From: Candidatus Competibacteraceae bacterium
GTDB lineage: Bacteria; Pseudomonadota; Gammaproteobacteria; Competibacterales; Competibacteraceae
Length of the DNA stretch: 38,565 nucleotides
NCBI GenBank assembly: GCA_027492875.1
Contig: JAPUDV010000118.1
Coordinates: 1-38,565, forward strand
Direction of reading: 5' to 3'
Numbering within the stretch: position 1 is the first letter of the stretch; every line of letters begins with the position of its first letter. Both the position numbers and the translations under genes were made by a program. Of the stretch, positions 1 to 7,200 are shown piece after piece. Under the pieces are notes generated by a model. That model worked only from the letters and a program-made list of their open reading frames with translations. It did not search any database and was not told where the DNA came from.

Positions 1-174
1 AAAATCGATGGACTACGCTGGTCCGGATTGCAATCCCGGCGATGATCCACGCAGGCTGGTCAAAACGCCCGTCGATCCGCATCAACCCGTGCCAGACCCC
101 GACCGAACCGGTGGTGACCCGGCGTGGATTGGCTTACCATCTCTCGGTCTTCCCGCGCTGCCCACCGAACGCCC

Positions 175-1146
175 ATGGTCGACCTATTGTGCTACGAACC
201 CGGCATTTATGCCTTCGACGCTGGCTACCTCCGCCCCCGACTGGCCGCGATTTACCTCATCGTCGAGCGCGGCCGGGTCGCCGTGGTGGATACCGCCAGC
301 AAGGCCTGCTTGCCGCGCGCGTTGGAGGCATTGCGGATCCTGGGTTTGTCGCCGGCCAGCGTCGATTACGTATTCCTGACTCATGTCCATCTGGATCATG
401 CCGGTGGGGCTGGGGCGATGATGCAGGCCTTCCCCGAGGCCCGGCTGGTCGTGCATCCGCGCGGGGCGCGGTACATGGCCGACCCCACGCCACTGTTCGC
501 TGCGGTCCAGGCGGTGTATGGCGAGGCTAAAGCCCGCGAGTTGTACGGCGAACTGCTGTCGGTGCCGGCCGAGCGCATCCTCGCCGCCACCGACGGTCAT
601 GCTCTCGATCTGGGCGGTCGAATCCTGGTGTGCCTCGATACCCCCGGCCACGCCCGCCACCACCTGAGCCTGCTCGATACTCACGGCGGCGGAATCTTCG
701 CCGGCGAAGCTTTCGGCCTGTCCCTGCGCGAATGGGATGTCGCGGGCCGGCCGTCGATCCTGCCCGCCATTGCGCCGACCCAGTTCGATCCGGCGGCCAT
801 GCGGACGTCGATGGAACGGATTCTGGCCAGGCAGCCGCCCGCACTTTACCTGGCCCACTTCGGCCGGATTCGGGATGTGTCGCGTCTAGGCGGCGACCTG
901 CTGCGCCTGCTGGAGGCGCAGGTAGCGCTCGCCGAGCACGAGCGGGATAGCGGTTCGGACCGTGGCGCGCGTCTGCTGGTGGGCCTGTGGGCGCTGGTGG
1001 ACGCCGAGGCCGCGCGCCAGGGTTGGCGGTTGGCGGCCGGAGCACTCCACGCGCTGCTGGACGAGTATCTTGAACTCAATGCCCAAGCCCTGGACGGCTG
1101 GCTGACGCACCACACCGCGCCGAGGTCGTCCGGAGCTGTCACCTGA
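175..1146 (+). CDS. MBL-fold metallo-hydrolase
   Basis: Predicted cytoplasmic metal-dependent hydrolase of the metallo-beta-lactamase fold, 323 residues; the substrate is unknown. The HxHxDH signature is visible as THVHLDHAGG (H70, H72, D74, H75), followed by H94 in LVVHPRGARY and the GH of DTPGHARHH (H159). The usual metal-bridging aspartate after the next strand (GD) appears as glutamate in FAGEAFG, which may alter metal binding. The last 80 residues are helical and alanine-rich. The open frame extends back to 124, but the fold begins right after the ATG at 175, so I chose that start. Nothing in bases 1-174 could be assigned to a gene. The neighbours are RNA-repair-type genes, which gives no firm hint of substrate. 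Confidence 0.85.
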   Translation: MVDLLCYEPGIYAFDAGYLRPRLAAIYLIVERGRVAVVDTASKACLPRALEALRILGLSPASVDYVFLTHVHLDHAGGAGAMMQAFPEARLVVHPRGARYMADPTPLFAAVQAVYGEAKARELYGELLSVPAERILAATDGHALDLGGRILVCLDTPGHARHHLSLLDTHGGGIFAGEAFGLSLREWDVAGRPSILPAIAPTQFDPAAMRTSMERILARQPPALYLAHFGRIRDVSRLGGDLLRLLEAQVALAEHERDSGSDRGARLLVGLWALVDAEAARQGWRLAAGALHALLDEYLELNAQALDGWLTHHTAPRSSGAVT

Positions 1147-1149
1147 ATC

Positions 1150-1443
1150 CGACCGCATGACCGACGGGCGACTGGATTCCAGCGACGCCGATGGCCGAGG
1201 CGCAACTGTTGTTTCAGCACGGCGTCAACTTTAAATGACCTGCCGGCGTGGCAGAAACGCGGGGTCGGCGTGTATTGGGAGACTGACGCCAAACCGGGTC
1301 TTGATCCCCGCAGCGGGGAAGCGACCACAGCGATCCGACGGCGCTTGACCGTGGATTTGGAATTGCCCCGTAGCGAAGCGTATGACGCCCTGATCCAGCG
1401 GTTGTTGCATCCAGAAATCGCTGAGGATCATCGAGCGGGCTGA
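1150..1443 (+). pseudogene. Thg1-like tRNA-His guanylyltransferase, C-terminal remnant
   Basis: This 334-bp gap between two genes holds a decayed coding segment. From about 1191 the frame reads MAEAQLLFQHGVNF, and after a one-base shift at the run TTTAAATGACC (1230-1240) it continues as NDLPAWQKRGVGVYWET, then TAIRRRLTVDLELP, to a TGA at 1441-1443. From memory this matches the C-terminal part of bacterial Thg1-like proteins (LLFQ-GINFNDLP-WQKRG-GLYWE). Thg1 enzymes add nucleotides 3' to 5' at tRNA 5' ends. The N-terminal catalytic half with its metal-binding aspartates is absent, so this cannot be an active enzyme. The adjacent RlaP-type gene belongs to another RNA-repair family, which makes a shared origin plausible. 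The family call rests on recall without an alignment. Confidence 0.6.
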
Positions 1444-1479
1444 GGGCAACCGATCCGCGATAGCTCGATTCGCCGGACT

Positions 1480-2310
1480 TCAGGGCATGGCGTGATGCGT
1501 GGCGAGCTCTTCCGCCAGCCACTGCCGAAACAGCGCATTGAGCGGCTCCGAGCCGGGTTTGGCCGCGAGCGCCAGCGCGGTGGGACCCTCCGCCAGCCGC
1601 GCCAGTTCCGCCTTGATCCAGTCGCTCAGGGCCGGAATGCGCGGACCCCAGGCCATTTCTTCGCCGCTTTGCTTGAGCCTCAGCAACTGCTCGATAGCGT
1701 CGCGCCATTCGCCGGGTGGGATCAAGGTCTCCACCAGATCGCGGAACGGCATGGGCACGACGCCCCGTCCGCTTTCCAGCCAGCGAACCGCCAGCAACGG
1801 GCGCAGCACGTACAGGTATTTCTTCAACCGCACCCGGTCGCCGTGCAGGTATTCCCGATCATTGCCTCGCGCCATGTGCAGGTAGTGCCGGGCACAGCCG
1901 ACCGGGGAATAGTAGGCGGGCGTCAGCGTCAGCATTGCCTCCCGGAACCCCGGTTGCGCCCGGTAGACCAGGGGCGAATGCAGCCACTCGAACAGCGGCG
2001 GGTTGGATTTGTGCATCAACCGCAACGCCTTGCGCAAATCCCAGCCGTTGATGTCCAGCACGCCCTCGATGGGGCACTCGATCACGTCGCGGCGGCGCTC
2101 CAGGTCGATGCTCAGATACCAGTCGCGGGGCCGAATGTAGACGAAGCGGACATCGTAGTCGCTGTCCGGCGAGGCGAAGCCCCAGGCACGGCTGCCCGAT
2201 TCGCAGGCGTACAGGATGCGCACCGCTTCGGCCTGTTCGATGGTCGCGAGGCGTTCCAGGATGATCGCGCCGGCGGCGTCGGGTTCGGGTTCGATACGGA
2301 GTTCCGGCAT
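1480..2310 (-). CDS. RlaP/YcgL-type nucleotidyltransferase
   Basis: Predicted DNA-polymerase-beta-fold nucleotidyltransferase, 276 residues, of the family called RlaP (RNA-ligase-associated pol-beta; Pfam PF10127). The hallmark GSRAWGF (39-45) and DSDYDVR (49-55) give the GS motif and the paired catalytic aspartates, and D86 in VLDINGWDL is a candidate third acid. Later blocks such as NPPLFEWLHSP and ARHYLHMARGN are typical of the family. The ATG at 2308-2310 is preceded by AGGA at good spacing; the longer frame to 2436 has no better site. Known context: RlaP genes sit with RNA ligases and other RNA-repair genes. Here the Thg1 remnant lies just downstream, so this may be a survivor of a larger RNA-repair cassette. 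The substrate is unknown. Confidence 0.85.
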   Translation of the reverse strand: MPELRIEPEPDAAGAIILERLATIEQAEAVRILYACESGSRAWGFASPDSDYDVRFVYIRPRDWYLSIDLERRRDVIECPIEGVLDINGWDLRKALRLMHKSNPPLFEWLHSPLVYRAQPGFREAMLTLTPAYYSPVGCARHYLHMARGNDREYLHGDRVRLKKYLYVLRPLLAVRWLESGRGVVPMPFRDLVETLIPPGEWRDAIEQLLRLKQSGEEMAWGPRIPALSDWIKAELARLAEGPTALALAAKPGSEPLNALFRQWLAEELATHHAMP

Positions 2311-2417
2311 CGGTTTTTTCCTGGTGGGTGTGCGCGATATGGCGATGTGGCTGGCGTCGTTTTCCAGGGAATCGCCACCATGATCATCAGTGGACCACGC
2401 CACTGATGGGACTGGTA

Positions 2418-2471
2418 GATTTGCAAATCGCATCATATTATTGCATTTCTTCTATCTTAAAGAAGATATGC
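2418..2471. promoter_or_regulatory. Divergent control region with two palindromes
   Basis: The 162 bp between the divergent RlaP and AAA genes turn AT-rich at the right end and contain two dyads. GATTTGCAAATC (2418-2429) is a perfect 12-bp palindrome. GCATTTCTTCT (2443-2453) and AGAAGATATGC (2461-2471) form an inverted repeat with 10 of 11 pairs and a 7-nt centre; it ends one base before the ATG at 2473, so a hairpin here would cover the ribosome binding site of the AAA gene. The dyads are seen directly. Operator or RNA-hairpin function is inference. Confidence 0.45.
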
Positions 2472-2472
2472 A

Positions 2473-3645
2473 ATGTTAATCCAGCGACACGCCTTCTCCA
2501 TCGTTCAGTCCGCCTTGAGTCGTCAAGCGGCGGTCGCCCTGATCGGTCCCCGCCAAGTTGGGAAGACCACGCTGGCGCGGATACTCGGCGAGCAGCGGAA
2601 CGCGCTGTATCTGGATTTGGAGGATCGGGAGGACCGCGACAAGCTGGCCAGTCCGCGCCTGTACCTGGAGCGGTTCGAAGACCGGTTGGTGATCCTCGAC
2701 GCAATCCACCGGATGCCGGAGCTGTTCCAGACCCTGCGGGGCATCATCGACCAGGGGCGGCGTAACGGCAAAGGAATCGGGCGCTTTCTGATCCTGGGGT
2801 CGGCTTCCATCGAGTTGTTGCGCCAGTCGGGCGAGAGCCTGGCCGGACGCATCGCCTATGTGGATCTCACCCCACTGACGGCGCTTGAGGTCGAGGGGCA
2901 ACGCCCAGTGCTCGAACAATTGTGGTTGCGCGGCGGCTTCCCGAATCACTATCTCGCCGCCGATGACGCCGAGAGTTTGGCGCGACGCAAGGATTTCATT
3001 CGCACTTATCTCGAACGCGACGTACCGATGTTCGGCCCCCGCATCCCGGCCGAAACCTTAGAGCGGCTCTGGACCATGCTGGCCCACCACCAGGGAGGCC
3101 TGCTGAACGCCTCGGAGCTGGGCCGATCCCTGGCCATCAGCACCCAGACCGTGACCCGTTATATCGATCTGCTGGTCGATCTGCTGCTGGTGCGGCGCTT
3201 GCCGCCCTATCACGCCAATGTCGGCAAGCGGCTGGTGAAGTCACCGAAGGTGTACGTGCGCGACAGTGGCTTGCTGCATGCGCTGCTGAATATCGAGACC
3301 CTGGATCGTCTGGCCGGCCATCCGGTGATCGGAGCCAGTTGGGAAGGATTCGTGCTGGAAACTTTGCTTTCAGTGCTACCGTGGCGGACGCAGCCTTTGT
3401 TTTATCGGACGGCGGTCGGTGCGGAGATCGACCTGGTGCTGGAACGGCCGGACGGGGCACGATGGGCCATTGAAATCAAGTGCGGCCTGGCGGCGAAGCT
3501 CGAACGGGGTTTCCACCATGCCCGCCAAGATCTCGCCCCGGCGAAAGCCTTCGTCGTCTATTCCGGCGAGGAACGCTATCCGGTGGCGGACGGGGTCGAA
3601 GCCATCAGCGTGCGCGAGATGGCGACCGTGCTGGCGTCGTTGTGA
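2473..3645 (+). CDS. AAA ATPase with DUF4143 C-terminal domain
   Basis: ATPase of the AAA/DUF4143 family, 390 residues, close to the usual length. An N-terminal AAA domain carries Walker A GPRQVGKTT (25-33) and Walker B RLVILDAIHRMPELF (71-85). The family normally has LDEIQ at Walker B; here the catalytic glutamate is alanine (A77, codon GCA, one base from GAA), so ATP hydrolysis may be lost. The sensor-like block GSASIELLRQSGESLAGR follows. The DUF4143 domain occupies roughly residues 200-390 (ERDVPMFG, YVRDSGLLHALL, a nuclease-like EIDLVLERPDG and AIEIKCG). This family is common and often described as toxin-like or of unknown function. The start is fixed by the hairpin just upstream. No partner gene is adjacent. 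Confidence 0.88.
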   Translation: MLIQRHAFSIVQSALSRQAAVALIGPRQVGKTTLARILGEQRNALYLDLEDREDRDKLASPRLYLERFEDRLVILDAIHRMPELFQTLRGIIDQGRRNGKGIGRFLILGSASIELLRQSGESLAGRIAYVDLTPLTALEVEGQRPVLEQLWLRGGFPNHYLAADDAESLARRKDFIRTYLERDVPMFGPRIPAETLERLWTMLAHHQGGLLNASELGRSLAISTQTVTRYIDLLVDLLLVRRLPPYHANVGKRLVKSPKVYVRDSGLLHALLNIETLDRLAGHPVIGASWEGFVLETLLSVLPWRTQPLFYRTAVGAEIDLVLERPDGARWAIEIKCGLAAKLERGFHHARQDLAPAKAFVVYSGEERYPVADGVEAISVREMATVLASL

Positions 3646-3689
3646 GTCAACGAGCAAGTGAGTCAATGAGCGAGTGAGTCAATCAGTCG
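3642..3689. repeat. 16-bp tandem repeat, array 1
   Basis: Two units of GTGAGTCAAYGAGCRA (3642-3657, 3658-3673) are followed by a third diverged unit (3674-3689). The first overlaps the TGA of the AAA gene at 3643-3645. The core GTGAGTCAA and the 16-bp period recur in the array at 17670-17781. Confidence 0.8.
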
Positions 3690-3758
3690 ATGCATCGCTC
3701 CACGCTCCTGCGGGCTGGCCGGGGTGTGGCACGACGAAAGGGCCTGTTCTGATCGTTC

Positions 3759-4232
3759 TTACAGTTCCGGGTCGGCGGTGCTGGATGCCAGTCGGTTGGC
3801 CCGCTCGCCCGGCCAAGCCTCCAACACCGCCCGCAGTTCCCGCAGCACCTCGACCAGCGGCCGTTCCTGATCCGACTCCGGCGCCTCGGCGGCGGTCACC
3901 CGCAGCCGGTCGGGTGATTCGGCCTCCCGGACCAGTTCCAGCACCGCTCGCGGGTGGCGAGCCGTTCCCCGGTCGCGGCCGGCGGGATCGCGTTGCCGCT
4001 CGGTTTCATACACGGCCAGCGTCAAATCGAACGGCTCGCCCTCCACCTCGGGATCGTAACAGGCGAGCAGGGCGTTGATCCCGGTCTCGGTTCGAGTATC
4101 CATCCCCAGCCAAGTGACTTCCTCACCGGGCAAGAGTGGTGGATCGATGCCCAGCGCCCGGTAAAATTCGATACGGGCCAGCGTCTGGCCGACCAGACGG
4201 TCGAATTCTGAATTCATCGGCAAGGGGTTCAT
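3759..4232 (-). CDS. Hypothetical protein, last gene of leftward operon
   Basis: An acidic, soluble 157-residue protein with no family I recognise. It has no signal peptide or membrane segment. Short tryptophan- and aspartate-containing blocks (VTWLGMDTRT, INALLACYDPE) and a helical C-terminus (EVLRELRAVLEAWP) suggest a real folded protein. The start at 4232 has AGGA about 11 nt upstream; a second methionine at residue 6 is possible. It follows the large methylase-helicase gene by 54 bp and is probably its co-transcribed tail, which suggests an accessory role in the same process. Confidence 0.65.
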   Translation of the reverse strand: MNPLPMNSEFDRLVGQTLARIEFYRALGIDPPLLPGEEVTWLGMDTRTETGINALLACYDPEVEGEPFDLTLAVYETERQRDPAGRDRGTARHPRAVLELVREAESPDRLRVTAAEAPESDQERPLVEVLRELRAVLEAWPGERANRLASSTADPEL

Positions 4233-4286
4233 GGGGGTTCTTTCCTGCGGGTGGCGACGGGCACGATAAGAAATCGCTATCTTCCA

Positions 4287-7200
4287 TCAAGGCCGGGGCG
4301 GGGGCGCCGCGCGCGCCAGTGCGTCGCGGGCGACCGCACCTTCGGGGCGGTGCATCGGCGACGGCTCGTGTTGGGTGTTATACCAGTCCCGGTACTGCGC
4401 GGATGCATACCAGGCGAAAGTTTCCCCCAACACGGCGAGCACGGCGGCACGATCCGCCGGTTCGATCCGCGTCGCCATGACCGCGCGGTCGCCGGCGAGC
4501 GGGTCGCCCGTCAGCGGCAACGCCCGCCAAGCCTTGGAATGCAGCAGAACCGCGTTGCGCGCGTGCGCGCCGGGGATGGTGAGCCGTACCTCTTCCGCCT
4601 GGATTTCCAACACGAAATCTCGCCGCCGATCAAATTTGAGCGGGTTGCCGCCGTCGTCGGTCTGGGCGATCAGGACGGTGAGCGGCAGTGGATGGTTCTG
4701 GAGCGCGTGCGCCACGAAGGCCGCCAGCACGGCGGGACCGCGCAGCAGAACGGGTTGGTCGCGCAACTCGCTCAGGGTGTAGTCCGGGTGCAGCAGCACG
4801 CCGCGCTGGCGCTGGCCCTCCACATCGGTGAACAGTTGCGGTCGTCCCAGATTCTCGCGAGTGGCCAGTTGCAAGGCGGCGTACAGGTTGCCGGTGAGCA
4901 GGTGACGCCGGCGCCGCACCGTCCCACGCTCGGCCCGATCGAAGTCCTCCGGCCGGAGCGGGGTCGCGCTGACGGCATAGTCGGCCTGGTGCAGGCCGTA
5001 GACCGACCGGGTCACCAGGCGCGGTTCGCCGGGAAGCGCCAAGCGCACCAGATATTGGCCCGCCAGGTGGGCGCCTTTCTCGAGCGGCGGGTCGATGTCG
5101 ACCACCTGCCCGCGCCGCGAGACCGTTCCGGTCACGTCCGCGCCGTTCGCCGGATCGGACTCGGTCAGAGACCACGCTTCGGTCCATTCCAGGGTCGCGC
5201 CGATTTTCACCTGGTCGAGAAAACGGGCGATGACCTGTAAGGCCTGATGAACGGTCTTGACCGGGTTGTCGTCCGGGGCAGCCAGGCCGTCCTCGACGCG
5301 AGCCACGCCGGGGAATCGGCCTTGCGGCTGGGTGGCCTGCTGGAGCCGTCGCGCCTGCACGGCGGCGAACTCCGCCCGGGTGCCCTCCCCGTCGTAACGG
5401 GTCATGCCGCGATCGAGCAGGCACCGCACCCGCTCGCCGCTCAGCGGATTCAAGCGTTCTTCATACTGCACGGTGGTGTAGTAAATCGGCGCGAGAAACA
5501 CGCTGTCGGGGTCCACCGCCGCGCCTTCGAACAACTGCTGGCCGACGATTTCGGCGTGCCAGTCGGCTTCGGCGGTTCGGAACGGGTGGAGGCCCTGGCT
5601 GCGGTAATGCTCCAAAATGCCAGCGTAGTTGCCGCTCCACTGATCGAGCAAGCGCTCCTGCTGGTCGACCGGAAACAGCAGGATCCGGCTCATCACCCGG
5701 TTCACATACCACAGCGGCAGCCCATCCCGTTCCTTGGATACGGCGGCGTCGAGCCGCAAGGCCTCGGCTGGATTCTGGGCGGCCCAATCGCGGGCGACCC
5801 GGTTGCCGATGACGTTGAGCAGGTCGGGGATGGCGCGCGCCAGCGCCGCGTTGTCCTGGCTGCTGGTGGTGTTGGCCGACAGTTGCCGCAACTTGGCGTT
5901 CTGCATGGCGATGAGCCGCACCTCGCCGGGCAGGCCGGTGGTGGGGGTGACCACCACGGGCGGCGCGCACTGGCCCCGGCGATTGACCCGGCCCCAGAAC
6001 TGGATGCGTTCCGCCACGTTCTGCGGGATTTGCAGCTCGAACAGCGACCGGGGTGCCGGACTCCAACCCGGCACGTCATCGCGGGCGTGGAGGCTCAGGC
6101 CGGTCGCCCCCGAGCGGGTCAGAATCAACGCCTGATACTGATCGGTATTGAAACGAAAAATCAGATCGCTGCGGTCCTCCGCCGGTCGCGGCTGGAGCGC
6201 CATGCGCGGCTCGCCGGCGGCGTCCACATCCAGCCGCAGCCAAAACCGCCGCCCGGACAGCTCGCCACAGCGGTAGCCGTGCTGTTCGAGAACCTGGCGA
6301 ACCCGATCCAGCGGCGACAATTCCAGATCGGGAAATCGGGCGATTTGCCGGCTGATGTGGGCATGCAATTCCCACAATTCCGGTGAGTGGATCGGTTCTT
6401 TGGTCGTGCCGCCATAGCGGTCGCGGCGGGTGAGAGTCATCATCCGGTCCAGCACCCGTTGCAGAGCATCGCGGAAGTGGAGCACGGGATAGGTGTCGGA
6501 CGCCAGGGCGTTCGCCCCGCCGGGTTCTGACGCGCTGTCTTCCAGCGGCAGGGTCGCCGCCGCCGGCCGGACGTCGAGGGCAGCGGGCCGGCCGGGCGAG
6601 TCGTCTTCGACAGGGGAGTCGGTCCGGTCGTCGAAACGATTGGTGATCACCTCGCGGAGCAGGGTTTCCAGGGTGTGTTCGAGCACGAATACCGGTTTGC
6701 GGTCGGCCTGAAGCTCGCCCAAACCGAACTCCACGGCGTGATCGACCTTGAGCGCCAGCAGGAACAGCCGGTTGAGCTGGTATAGCCGTGACCCGAAATT
6801 CATCGACTGCAAGCCCGCCCGCGCGCCCCGGCGTTCGTCGGCGTCACCCAACGCCTCGGCTAGTCGCTGGTTCTCCTCGGTGATCATCGCCTGGATGTCG
6901 CCGCCGAGGTAGGCCATCTGTTCCAGAAGGCCGGCCAGTCGGTCGGCCAGATCGCGATTGCGGGCTTCGCGGCGCTGGTCCGGCGCGATGCGAAACGCGA
7001 TCTGGCTCAGATCGTGCTCCCGGCGGATCAGGACGCCGTCCTCGGCCAGCATCTGCGAGAACACTTCCTGCAACGGCGCGCCACCGGCCTGCAACAATTC
7101 GGCGAGACAGTCGCGGCGGTAGGGCGCGGGCAGCACCGGGGCGTACAGTTCCAGATTGTCGGGACGCTTGGCGTAGGTGGCGCTGGAGAACACCACGCCC

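Noticed and set aside
1..131. Possible minus-strand gene beginning near the left edge (MRIDGRFDQPAWIIAG)
   Set aside because: Under 100 bp is visible, there is no convincing ribosome binding site, and no family is recognised; the left-hand sequence is needed.
1492..2406. A 304-residue plus-strand frame opposite the RlaP-type gene
   Set aside because: The minus strand carries the nucleotidyltransferase motifs GSRAWGF and DSDYDVR; the plus frame shows none.
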